64,000 nucleotides of DNA, from NCBI GenBank assembly GCA_014529385.2, contig CM043953.1:75463372-75527371 (forward strand). Reading direction: 5' to 3'. The notes below the pieces were generated by a model. The model ran no database searches. It had not been told where the DNA came from and saw nothing but the letters and a program-made list of their open reading frames with translations. This stretch comes from Adiantum capillus-veneris. Lineage: Eukaryota > Streptophyta > Polypodiopsida > Polypodiales > Pteridaceae. The position numbers were made by a program, and so were the translations under genes. Positions 10,669-22,800 of the stretch are shown in pieces. Each line of letters begins with the position of its first letter. Position 1 is the first letter of the stretch.

Positions 10669-11745
10669 TGTTATAAGCTGGACACACCCTACGGAAAATG
10701 ACTGCTCGGCAGATTATTATTTTTTGTAATTATTTATTTATTGAGAAAAAACCTGACATTTCACCTTGTAAATATTGGGGCTTACAGAAGTTTCCAGATT
10801 GTATCCCAATTTTGACATTTAGATTGAGTAGATGGTTAAATTGGAACATTAGGGTTTGAGAATTGTAAGGTATTTAGACCACTTTTTGACCTTAATGAAA
10901 AACCTTTTTGTCATTTTTCAAAAGTTTGAAGTCTGTGAGTGAGCGTACTGTGTACGACAGAGAGTGAGAGCTTCATCATGACGCTACTCGCGCACCAGTG
11001 GTCAGAATCGAGTGCGGAGAAGTGCAGTGTGTTGCCCCCGATGAGAGCTATGCACCAATACCTACATTGCGTGCGTACGGTCCGGTTTTGCGAGCTTCAT
11101 CTACGAGCTTCATCTAGCGATTCGATGAGCATACATTGTCCGATTTTGCATTGCAGCATATCCACGCATTCGCATTGAATAGAGCTACACATTAGGCACT
11201 TTAGATTTTGGAAACGACAACCTGCAAATTTCGGCCAGACATCCTACGTAATTTTGCACTAGGTGTTTTGGGTTGAGATTTTGGTTCATACACCTTAGGG
11301 AGAGCGACCTATTGGTGTTAGTAGGGTCTCCTTCAAGTTCTGTGGTATTTCGAGATTGTTTGATGGGTCTTCGGTTCTAGAAAGCGTTGTAGGAAGTTTC
11401 CTCTTATGCACTCCTGAAGGCTATAGCTTAGACATTGGGTAGAGACCTCTGTAGGAATTAGTTAGGAGTCGGTCGAGTGTAGGTTGACACCCTATGCTTG
11501 CTTCCACGCGCCTGCCGGTCGAGCTTCGTCCTTAGTTGACAAATCTTGTGAGGTGAGTTCTCGCTGTGCTGACGTCCGTCGCGGCGTACCCGTCCAACAG
11601 CAACCCACATGAACAGGAACTATATATGACATGAATAAGACCTTGTACATATGGTACTAGTTTTTGCAGTTGCTCAGAGTGTTTTCTAGTTTTGTAGTTT
11701 CCAAGTTCAATAAGCATACTTCCGATTGAACATAAATTTTCAACA
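10669..11745 (+). repeat. 3' LTR of the coiled-coil element
   Basis: It starts TGTTATAAGC immediately after the purine tract and ends ATTTTCAACA, giving perfect TGTT/AACA terminal inverted bases; length 1077 bp. AATAAG-type polyadenylation-like signals lie near 11633 and 11709. Only one copy is present in the window, so the right border rests on the terminal bases alone. Confidence 0.65.
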
Positions 11746-13293
11746 AGGGGGTTGGGAAATTATGATGCAACTAAAGTTTTTTAGTGCTCTAAAGAGTGCA
11801 AAGCAGTGCTATGGATGTCCATTGGTGCATGTCAAGGTAGCAAAACAGATATGAAGGTCAAGGGCAGGTAGGTTATTTCAAGTGTCTATGCATTACTAAG
11901 AAGCTCTTTAGGCCAAGATTCTCTGCATTGATTCCTATCCAATGTGGCTAATTAAATGGTTAAAATTGCTAAAATGAAAGTTCCAAGTGTGATCCTTGAG
12001 GTGTTCTCCAATTTGGTCCAAATGGTTCTTCAATTGGAGCCATGGGCTGCAAGTTATGGTAGTTTGAATGTGGAGGTGGTTTGCAAATTCTCATTGGGTT
12101 GGACCAGTGCATAAAAAACTTGAATTGTATGTCATGGTACTAGATCTAAATTGCTTGATTTTTGGAGCATGCTGATCTTTTTGGATCAACAATCGAAGTC
12201 CAAATGGCCAAGTTACCAAGAGATGAAGTTTGGATGGAGCCGATCATATGCCACCTTGGTCTCCTCAATAAGTGTGCCATCAGAGGTTTTCTTGAGTTCA
12301 CCAAAGTTTCAGAGGTAGTGTGTAGTGTGAGAAGCCTAGTAGAAGTTACAAATCATCAAATGGAGCTATGAGCAAGAACGCCCAGTTGAAGGTTTGGGGC
12401 GATTATATAAAATCTGATGTTTTTTGCCATTTTACAGCTTGCCATTCAAGGTTGCAAGAGATTTGGAATGCGGAGTAGGTGGTGGGAATCAAAGCTCAAA
12501 GTCCAAGCTTTTGGTGGGTTTTTACAAAGGTTCAATCTGACAAGTGAGCACGGAATGAGAGGTCTTTAAAGTTGGTAGCAAAAAAATAGAAACTTTATGA
12601 GGAGGATTTTGAAGTTCAAAGGGAGAGTCCCTACAAGCTGCCACATGGAAACCAATTAAACCCACATGGGGTGTGTTGACTAGGAACTAAAGGCTATATA
12701 TAGTGGATTGAATCCCTCTCAAAAATCAGCAGGGAAGAAGGCCAAAACATTTGTCAAACTAAAAGGCATTACAAGATATTCATAAAGACCATATGTCATG
12801 GGAAAAGTGGTCTTTACAATATCTTCATTGACTATCTTTATTTGATAATAGTCACCTTTAAGTTCAATCCTACTAAAGTAGGTAGATTAAAAACAAACTA
12901 AATGCAAATGATGAGTACAAAGTGGGTTCAAATGCTTGGGAGATGCTCAGATGCAAAGTGTGTAACTTGGGCTTCCTTTACAGGAGTAGGGAGAGAGTAT
13001 CTTGTGATGAGTTTTGAGATGTAGACTTCCAAAGTAAAGGGGGTTTCCGCTAGATGGTGTGTGGATGTGTCACACACCGCAACACCAATGAACTGCTAGA
13101 ACATATGCATCCAGCAAAATAATGTGGGATTAGATGCCCGTAGATCATTGATTAAGCTCAAGAGGAGGCTTGCATTGGAGTATTAAAAAGCAAGACAACA
13201 ATGTGATCAACCACAAAATTCATGCGTTGAACATGCTACAAGTCTAAGCACTACATTGTAGTCAAGCCTTAGCAACATATGAGGTCAAAATAA
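11746..13293 (+). other. Unrecognised region with TATA box and foldback
   Basis: No convincing gene was seen. TATATATA at 12695-12702 is followed about 75 bp later by a foldback with arms 12773-12791 and 12808-12825 (AAGATATT...AAAGACCA, one bulge) around a 16-base loop. Together with the protease-like relic downstream, this could be the leader of another worn LTR element, but no LTR ends were found. Confidence 0.3.
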
Positions 13294-13482
13294 ATGATGA
13301 ATGGTCTTCACATGAGAATCATGGTGACATCAAAATATGGATTCAAAGTCAAGGCTTTAGCAAATATCGGTACCAAAATTAGTGCACTAAGTTATTCTAC
13401 TTACAAGAACGCAACTACACAACCCTTGGAGTATTATAGAGCCAAAGTAAAAAATGTAATAAGGAATTTACTCCAACCTTAA
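13294..13482 (+). pseudogene. Possible retropepsin relic
   Basis: A 62-codon frame contains VKALANIGTKISALSYSTY, which has the layout of a retroelement protease active-site loop (A-D-T-G-A-x-I-S-A) with Asn for the catalytic Asp and Ile for Thr. No other Pol domain is readable on either side. The match is one short motif, so the call is weak; if right, it is catalytically dead. Confidence 0.4.
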
Positions 13483-14160
13483 TTCCTCAACACCTTGCCT
13501 TTTTCCCATATCTCATTAGAGCCGAGTGGATCCATGTGAGAATGAGGCAAGCAAAGGCTTGCAAACAGGACATCATGCGACAAAGAATGGGAGTATGCAT
13601 GAGGTTGCATACCAAAGGTAGAGTACTTGTATGCTTAAACCATATTGCATAGTTTTTTCTTGATTTTATCTTTATAATTGATTGTATGATTTTTTCTATA
13701 TTATAGTGCCTTTCCTTTAACTCTGTGTGGTCAAAGGGTCAACATTTTTGTACACTCCACATTGATGAGCATCGAACCACCATGGATTGTGGCATCACAA
13801 GCAACTTGGACACAAATGGTGAGGAGGACGGGTATTGTAGGACTATTGAAAGGATACTAAAGGTCAAGTTTAGAACCTTCCATACCTTCATTTTCCTTAT
13901 TTGCTTGTAACATAATACAAATGTCACTCACTTTGAACTTCTCTTCTGGAGGTCATCTATATCTCATCAATCCATCAACCAAAACTTTTGTTCGTTGTTC
14001 ATTGGGGAGGCCATTTTGCCACTAATGAAGTGGAGAGCATCTTCAACCCTCTTCCACCTATTACTTTGAATGAGGGGGAGACATAGGAGAGAGAGAGAGA
14101 GAGAGAGATCGACGATTCAAGTCCTAGTGCCACCAATCTCATCAAGGACGATTTCCATGA
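13483..14160. other. No gene seen; short (GA)n tract
   Basis: No recognisable coding region. A possible frame near 13990-14083 reads VVHWGGHFATNE...PLPPITLNEGET and stops; I cannot assign it. A (GA)11 tract lies at 14087-14108. Confidence 0.4.
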
Positions 14161-14398
14161 TTTGAAGATGATGAAGCCAAGACATCCGCAAACGATAATT
14201 CAGTTTCTCTCTTATTGATTTAGGAGCCATGGGTTTAAATTTAGATCAAGCTACTGGTAAATATATTTTGGATGACGAGTTTGAAGATGATGAAGCCAGC
14301 ACATCCGCAAACGATAATTCAGTTTCTCTCTTATTGATTTAGGAGCCATGGGTTTAAATTTAGATCAAGCTACTGGTAAATATATTTTGGAAGATGAA
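14161..14398 (+). repeat. 119-bp tandem duplication
   Basis: The block starting TTTGAAGATGATGAAGCC at 14161 is repeated from 14280, with only two or three differences over 119 bp (AAGAC versus AGCAC near the start). The near identity implies a recent duplication. It does not preserve an open frame. Confidence 0.9.
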
Positions 14399-17119
14399 TC
14401 ACAAACATTTTGTATAATCTATTCTATAAAGAATTTTTGTCGTGTCTCCCATTCATCGCTTTCTCTCACTCTCTCATTTTGTCAAGCATGAATATTTATG
14501 TCAATCAAGTGGGTGTGATTAATTTAATGATAAAATATATATTATTCTTTGGTGCAATTTTTCATGAAAAATAACAAATGCATGCTTTGTAACATTTACC
14601 TTCACACATTTTCTTCCAACATTATTGTTTTAAAGAGTTATGGGTGCAAGTGGCATTTTGTGTTGTCCGCAGTAAGAGAGTGCTTTTGCTATTGAAAAGT
14701 GCTTTGAAGAAGCACTCCTTTATTGTGCTCCTTGCTCAACACCTCTACATAGCAAGAGAGCTCATCGCCACCACTATGTAAAGCCTTTCAGAATATGCGA
14801 CAAATATATGGATGTAGATGCTTGGGTGAAATGCATGCACGGTACTTGGGAAAAGAGTGCAAGCCTCTTCTGTTTCATATACGATGCATGTTTTTCTTGC
14901 GGCTCAACGTTTATGATAGAGCGGTCACATGCCTTGTGCAACTTAATTTATCCAAATGGCCATTGTTTCATGTTTTATATCATTCTTTGCCCATTTTTTT
15001 GAAATTTAAAATCGTATTTTCTTTTAAAAATCACAAGCAAACAAAGGAGAATATCTGAATTTGAATGATTTAGTGCCAAAATGGTGGTCGATAATAACAA
15101 CGGTATTACTTGTAAAAATGACCGTGATAAATTACATGGAAATAAACATGGTGGTCCTATAACAATATTTAAATCACAAAAAATTGTTCCCTCATCCTCC
15201 TCTCTCTTCTCTGACATACCCATTTTGGACTTTCTCTCTACAAACTGCGGTAAAAGATTGTCATAATGTTTTCAAATTTTCATAGTGCTTTGCGGAGTAC
15301 AAGGGAAAAACCCAAGCCCCTAAACATAAATGTGAAAATATGAATAATGTGAATGTGCATTATGTATTTGTGTACAAATATACAAGTGACCAAGAAGTTG
15401 CAATGTGCAAGTGCAAAATGAGCTTCGAGCACAATGGTGGAAACTGAAGTCCCAAAGGTCGTTACGTGTGAAAAAAAGGTTAATATGAGGACATGAAAAT
15501 TCCTTAAGGGAGCAAGAAAGTATAGTGCATGCTAACAATAAGTTATTTTTTAGAAATATCTGGGTGTAAAAAACTCACAATTTAAGATTGGCAGTCAATT
15601 AAGTGATCATGAAAGTATCAATAAAAAGGAGTTACTCTACCTAATTAAAAACTATGAGATGAGAGACTTTACAACCTATCCACCTATTGATGAATGGTTG
15701 ATTCCCAACTAGTAATTGTGTACACATTTGTGGGAAAAGAAAGATTATTGGCTTGGGAACAAGTTAATGGGTAGAACTTGGCTAGTGCTTTAGAAGGTAG
15801 ACAATAATTACTTAAGAGGGAGCATCATATTGTCCAACCCATAGCTCTCACTTGGCCCTTGCTTTAAAGATCTCTAGCGATAGTGGATGATAATTACTTA
15901 AAGAGAGAGCATCATATTGTCCAACCAAGAGTATGGGATCCTTGGTTTATATATTTTAAGCACTAAGCTTGCACTAAGGCACCACAAGTAATTATCATCA
16001 CAAAGGAACCTAAAAGGTTAGAGGTTGCCATTCAAGATATCACTATAGTTCATAACAATAAACTCAATAAAGAAACAAGGGTTTTATACTATCTCCATTG
16101 ATGATGACTATTAGAGTAGCTCATCTAGTTGAGCATGACATTTCAAAAATAAATTGGGATTTTTGGAAGTCATTTAACTTTTTATTTCTAGGCCAAAAAT
16201 GGTATTAAAATGACATAGGGTGTATGCGTGATAACGTGTACCCATTTTTAGCAGTTTCCCCCACCAAGACAGCCAAGAAACAGCCTCATTTTTGCCATTC
16301 CTATGTACATTTGACTTGCTTGCACTTACTTTGAAGAGGCAAGATTTGGTAGCCACACAAAATAAGCACATAGTTGCAAACACAATGAAAAGCTCTGATC
16401 TTCATTTTTTCACATCTAAATGGTTATTTTATTTTGCAAGAACTAATCTGTTTCAGCCTGTCACAGCATTGTGACCTTGATGAAGAAACACTTATAAATT
16501 TTTATGGGGTTCTTTTCTTTACTTACTCTCTTGCACATGAAATGTTAGAGCTCCAAAGATTTAGAACCTTTTCTAAAGAAATTCACTATTATTGACTTGG
16601 CGTCTGCAAGCAATTAAACTTGATTTATTTATAATTTTTTGGATCTTTGCATAATTAATATTCAATTTTCTTTGTTATAATTTCTATTTATAAAAACCTA
16701 CAACAGATATCTAATGATGTAGAACTTATTTTTGCAAGATCCAACGGTCATTTGATAGATTATGACCCAAGGAATATGACCATGCAAAAAAAATAAACTT
16801 CAACGGTTCGTTTTTTAAAGATCTACCTTAGAAAATAACAAAGACTTCTTAACCTTGATATAGTTTTTTTTATATATAATAAATAATGTACATTTCCACT
16901 CATTTTTATTTTCATATATGTCATAACTCTTAGTGTAAGGTCCTCATACAAAAACATTTGAGTCAATTTGAGTGAGGGGAAAGACACGTTTTCATTGTTT
17001 TAATTTTTTTCACTTGCACCATTCACTTGAAGTGTGCCTCCTTAGGTTTGGTAAATACCAAACCTAGAAATTTTGACACTTGTCAACCAAGCATGGCTTG
17101 GTTCTACTCTCCCAATCCT
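14399..17119. other. No gene seen; AT-rich intergenic DNA
   Basis: Read on both strands without finding a recognisable domain. The only structure noted is a 36-bp near-repeat (ATAATTACTTA...GAGCATCATATTGTCCAACC) at 15804-15839 and again at 15890-15926. Confidence 0.5.
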
Positions 17120-17610
17120 AGTTGGCTAGTCCACCTCATACAAGGAGGCCGCCACATCACCAAAGGTCCATGTCATCACCCCATCTCACCTTCCACATCA
17201 CCACAGGCAACACTTTGATCGTAACACTTCGCTTGCCATGTCACTCTAATTGCCAACTCATCCATCACCCTCCACTGCCACCTTGCATGCCACTTCACCT
17301 TAATTGCCATGTCATCCACCACCTCACATGCCACGTGTAAGTATTACTTGCATGGCTTGCCACATCACTCGCCACCTCATGAGCCACCAAGCATGCCACA
17401 TCGCCACCTTGCCAACTCATCACGTCCTTTTTTTCCACCTAATCATTACATGTCACCATTTTGACACGTCATCATATGACATGGCAAATGAGGGGATCCC
17501 ATTCACCACCTCATCTTTCCACCTATGCAATCCATGTCATCAATCATCCACATCAGCTTTCCACATGGATGACCATGTCATTCATGCATGACCACCTCAA
17601 TAGCCATGTG
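17120..17610 (+). repeat. C-rich CCAYNTCA-type low-complexity tract
   Basis: About 490 bp are dominated by variants of CCACATCACC, CCATGTCATC and CCACCTCAT without fixed period. Open frames here (His-, Pro-, Ser-rich) come from composition. It contrasts sharply with the AT-rich DNA on both sides. Confidence 0.65.
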
Positions 17611-17820
17611 ATTTTTTTAAATTTTTAAATAATGTAAAAAAATTAAAAATCAAGATATCTCAACCTAATTATTTACATGGTAATTTAAGCAAAAAATGTA
17701 TATATTTTTGTGTAATTTTTTATTTTTTTAAAGTGTAAATTAATAGTAAAATTTTGTTTGAATGAAATATCATTGGATCACAAAACAAAGATTTTTTTCT
17801 AAATAGCTTTTGGTTTACTT

Positions 17821-18300
17821 ATGCACACGGGTTCAAGACCTTCCATATCGATACTAGCCGCACATAGCTTGCGACAAGAAAAACGTCCAACGCGCTCCTT
17901 GATTACACCGCGGCTCGGGCGGGAGCTTACCGTAGTCGACAGCCCTGGACACGGTCCGCCATCACTCATCGCCTATCAAGCCCCGTCGTCCACCCCGAGC
18001 ACATTGAGCCCCGCTAGACCTGAAAATGGCCCGAAAGTACCCAAGCCCGTCGGTTGAAGGTAGTCTTGCAACTCGCCCGAGAGGGGGTTTCATCCCAACA
18101 TCACAAGAGGGGTGTGGGGAACTCGTCGCCTCACCTCACCCGTCCTTCACACCACGGTCTGCCCCGTTTACATCTCAACCGCGCACCACTATCTTATAGC
18201 TGTACACAATCTGACGCGGGCCGACAAACCCCCCAAGAACCATGACCCACGGGTTGGCTAACGGGGGAAACCCTCTTGTTGGGGGAAGACTATAAGAGAA
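17821..18300. other. GC-rich block before the satellite
   Basis: About 480 bp are markedly richer in G and C, and in CG dinucleotides, than the flanks. Short frames of 60-78 codons exist on the plus strand but carry no recognisable motif. It abuts the first satellite monomer. It may be the edge of another repeat; origin unknown. Confidence 0.4.
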
Positions 18301-18314
18301 GGTTTCTACGAGAT

Positions 18315-19840
18315 GGATTGCAATGGCCATGAAACTTTGCAGGGGTGGGGATAAGTGATTTTCCTGCTCTTGCAATGTTTCAAGTCCATCCGCTCCCGTC
18401 TTGTTGATCTAGGGTGGCACAAACGCCAATTTTTCATTTTGGCTTCGTTAAGGACCCGATGGTCAAAAACTGGCGAGATTGTGCCACAGTACACCATCGA
18501 GACGGATTGCATTGCCCATGAAACTTTGCACGCGCAGGTATTTAAGTTCTTTCCTTGCCCTTAAAAAGTTTCATGGCCATCTGCTCCCGTCTCGTCGGTC
18601 TAGGGTGGCACAATCGCCAATTTTTCCATTTCAGCTTCGCTAAGGGTCCAATGGTCAAAAACTGGCGGTTACGCCATCGTAGCCCATTGAGACAGATTGT
18701 GATGCCCATGAAACTTTGCAAGGGCAAGGATTTAGGTGTTTTCCCTACCCTTGAAAATTTTCATGGCCATCTGCTCCCGTCTCGTTGATTTAGGATGGCA
18801 CAATCTCCCTTTTTGTGTTTTGGCTTTGCTCAGGGCCCAAAAGTAAATTGGCGATTGTGCCACTGTAGACCATCGCGATGCGCATGAAACTTTGCAAGGG
18901 TGGGGAGTTAGGTACTTTCCCTACCTTTGCAAAGTTGCATGGCCATCCGCTCCCATCTCATCGGTCTAGGGTGGCACAATCACCAATTTTTTCGTTTTGG
19001 CTTCGATAAGGACCCAATGGCAAAAAACTGGCGATTGTGCCACCATAGACCGTTGAGACGGATTATGATGGTCATGAAACTTTGCAAGGGTGGGGATTTA
19101 GGTGCTTTACCTATCCTTGCAATGTTTCATGGCCATCTGTTCTCGTCTTGTCGGTCTAGCGTGGCACAATCACCAATTTTTTTGTTTTGGCTTCGCTAAG
19201 GGCTCAAAGGTCAAAACTGGCAATTGTGCCATCGTAGCCCGTCAAGACGGATTGCGATGGCCATGAAAATTTGCATGGATAAGGATTTAGGTTCTTTTCT
19301 TGCCCCTGGAAAGTTTCATGGCCATCCGCTCCCGTCTCGTCAGTCTAGGGTGGCATAATCGCCAATTTTTTCGTTTTGGCTTCGCTAAAGGGCCAATGGT
19401 CAAAAATTGGTGCCATAGTAGACAGTCAAGACAGATTGCGTTGGCCATAAACTTTGTAGGGGTGGGGATTTAAGTGCTTTCCCTACCCTTGCAAAGTTTC
19501 ATGGCCATCCGCTCACGTCCCGTCGCTCTAGGGTGGCGCAATCGCCAATTTTTTCGTTTTGGCTTCGCTAAGGGCCCAATGGTCAAAAACTGACGATTGT
19601 GCCACCGTAGATCGTTGAGACGGATTGCGATTCCCATTGAAACTTTGCAGGGGTGGGGATTTAGGTGCTTTCCTTTCCCTTGCAATGTTTCATGGCCATC
19701 CGCTCTGGTCTCATCGGTCTAGGGTGGCACAATCACCAATTTTCTCGTTTTGGCTTCTCTAAGGGCCTAATGGTCAAAAACTGGCGATTGTGCCACAGTA
19801 GACCATCGAGACAGATTGCGTTGCCCATGAAATTTTGCCC
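18315..19840. repeat. Satellite family S1, about 188 bp x 8
   Basis: Monomers begin with GGATTGCGATGGCCATGAAA-like sequence at 18315, 18504, 18694, about 18870, 19060, 19249, 19433, 19622 and (partial) 19813. Each monomer is made of two imperfect palindromes. The first has arms GGCCATGAAACTTTGCA...TGCAAAGTTTCATGGCC. The second has arms GGTGGCACAATCGCCA...TGGCGATTGTGCCACC flanked by matching GTCTCGTCGGTCTA and TAGACCGTTGAGAC. The last partial monomer runs into family S2 without a gap. Peptide-like frames on both strands are by-products. Confidence 0.9.
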
Positions 19841-19849
19841 ATGTTTGGG

Positions 19850-22800
19850 TGGTCAAAGACCATACTGTGTGCAATAAAACGATCGTATGAGCCATACGAC
19901 CCATTCTAGCGCATAGTATGGTTTAAGACCAGCGAAACCAAATTGGATGGCCACAAGACTTTGTATGGGTGAGGATGAACACTATTCTTTCATCCCTGCA
20001 AAGTTTCATATCCATGCAATATGGTATGGATGATAAGGACCCATAATATGTACTAAAATAGGTCGTATGAAACTTATGGTCCATTTTAGCACATAGTATG
20101 GTTAGAAACTGCCATCCCATATGGTATGGGCAGTCAAGGCCCATACTATGTGCTAAAATGAGACATATGACTCATACAACAAATTTTAGCATATAGTATG
20201 GGTCAAGAACTTTGAAACCATATTGGATGGCCGTAAGACTTTGCATGGATAGAGTTGAGTACTATTTCCTCACTCATGCAAAGTCTCGCAGCTATTCAAT
20301 ATGGTTTGCATGCTCAAAGCCTATACTATGCGCTAAAATGGACCATATGAACCATACGACCCATTCTAACTCATAATATGGTTTGAGGCCACCTTAACCA
20401 TATTGAATGGCCACAAGAATTTATAAGGGTGGGTATGATAACTATTTTTCCATCCCTGCAAATTTTCATAGCCATTCGATATGATATGGATGATTAGGAC
20501 CCATAATATGTGCTAAAATGGGCCGTATAAGACATATGTTCCACTTTAGCACATAGTATGGTTAAGGACCGTCCAAAACATATGGGATGGCCACAAGCTT
20601 TTCAAGGATGGGGGTGATCACCATTACTTCACCCCTACAATGTTACACAACCATCTAATATGGTATGGGCGGTCAAAGCCCATATTATGCGCTAAAATGG
20701 GACATATGAGTCATACGAGCCATTTTTAGCTCATAGTATGGGTCAGGATTGCCCAAACTATATTGGATGTCCACAAGAATTTTCACAAGTGGGGGAGGAT
20801 TTAATTTTTCCACCCCTTAAAATTTTCCGAGCCATCTGATATGGTATGGGCAGTCAAGGCCTATAATATGTACTAAAATGAGAATATGGCTCATACAACA
20901 AATTTTAGCACATAGTATGGGTCGAGACCTCTCAAACTATATTGGATGGCACTGGGTTAAGTACTATTTCCTCACTTGTGAAAAGTTTCACAACTATCCA
21001 ATATGGTTTGGGTGTACAAGGCCCTTACTATGTACTAAAATGTGCTATATGAGCCATACGACCCATTCTAGCGCATAGTATGGCTTGAGACCATTGAAAA
21101 CATATTGAATGGCCACAAAAATTTGTATGGTTAGGGGTGAGCACTATTCTTCCATCCCTATAAATTTTCATAGCCATCCGATAAGTTATAGATGATTAGG
21201 ACCCATAATATGTGCTAAAATGGGCCGTATGAGACATAGGGTCCATTTTAGCACATAGTATGGTTAGGGACCGTCCAAAACATATCGGATGGCCATATGA
21301 GTTCTACACAGATGGGGATGATAACCATTACTTTACCCCTACAATGTTACACAACCATCTGATATGGTATGGACGATCAAGGCCCATATTATGCGCTAAA
21401 ATGGGAGGAGCCATACGGCCCATTTTAGCGCATAGTATGGGTCCGGATTGTCCAAACTAATTTGGATGGCCACAAGACTTTGCATGAGTGGGAGAGAGTA
21501 TAATGTTTCCACCCTTGTAAATTTTTCCAAGCATCCGATATGGTATGGGTAGTCAAGGCCCATACTATGTGCTAAAATGAGACATATGGCTCATACAAGA
21601 AGTTTTAGCACATAGTATGGGTCAAGAGTTCTCAAACCATATTAGATGGCCATAAGAATTTGCATCAGTGAGTTTAAGTACTTTTTTCTCACTCGTACAA
21701 AGTCTCACAGCTATTCGATATTGGGTGTTCAAAGCCCATACTATGTGCTAAAATGGACCGTATGAGCCATACGGCCCATTCTTGCACATAGTATGGATTG
21801 AGACCTCTCAAACCATATTGGATGGCCATAAGACTTTGCATGGGTGGGATTTAGTACTATTTACTCACCCATACAAAGTCTTAGAGTTATCCGATATGAT
21901 TTGGGTGGTCAAGGCCCATACTATGCACTAAAATGGGTCGTATGAGCCATACGCCCCATTCTAGCGCATAGTATAGTTTGAGACCACTGAAACCATATTG
22001 GATGGCAAAAAGAATTTTTATAGGTGGGTATGAGCACTATTCTTCCATCTCGGAAAAGTTTCATAGCCATCCGTTAGGGTATGGGCGATTAGGACCCATA
22101 ATATGTGCTAAAATGGGCCGTTTGAGACATACGGTCCATTTTAGCACATAGTATGGTTAGGGAATGCCCATACCATATCAGATGGCCAGAATACTTTTCA
22201 CAAATTGGGATGATCATCATTACTTCACCCCTGCAATGTTACACAACCATCCAATATGGTATGGGCGGTCAAGGTCCATATTATACGCTAAAATGGACGT
22301 ATGAGCCACACGACCCATTTTAGCGCATTGTATGGACTTGGATTGCCCAAACTATATTGGATGGCCATAAGACTTTGCACAAGTTAGGTAGAGTCTAATT
22401 TTCCCACCCCTCCAAATTTTCCCAGCCATCCAATATGGTATGGGCAGTCAAGGCCCATAATATGTGCTTAAATGAGACATATGGCTCATACAACAAATTT
22501 TAGCACATAGTATGGGTCGGGACCTCCTAAATCATGTGAATGGCCACAAAAATTTACATGGGACGGTTTGAGTACTATTTTCTCACTCTCACAGCCATCT
22601 GATTTGGTTTGGGTGGTCAAGGCCCATATTATGCGCTACTAAAATGGGTCGTATGAGCCATACGACCCATTCTAGCACATAATATGGTTTGAGACCACTG
22701 AAACCATATTGGATGGCTACAAGACTTATACGAGTGGGGATGAGCACTATTCTTCCATACCTGCAAAGTTTCATAGCCATCCAATATGGTATGGTCAATT

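Larger units (their letters stand above)
7086..11745 (+). mobile_element. Non-autonomous LTR element with coiled-coil gene, 3' part
   Basis: A long decayed coding region (7151-10616) runs into a GTCG-hairpin, a purine tract and an LTR with TGTT...AACA ends. No protease, reverse transcriptase, RNase H or integrase motif was found in it, so it would need an autonomous partner (LARD-like). Its 5' LTR was not identified; the palindrome array before it may belong to it, because the 3' LTR keeps one palindrome half-site. The left limit is approximate. Confidence 0.6.

Noticed and set aside
10669-11745. Matching 5' LTR for the coiled-coil element within 4557-7085
   Set aside because: I looked for the TGTTATAAGC start and the TTTTCAACA end upstream and found neither; only a half palindrome is shared.
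17027-17591. His/Pro-rich frames
   Set aside because: Composition of the CCAYNTCA tract; no motif.
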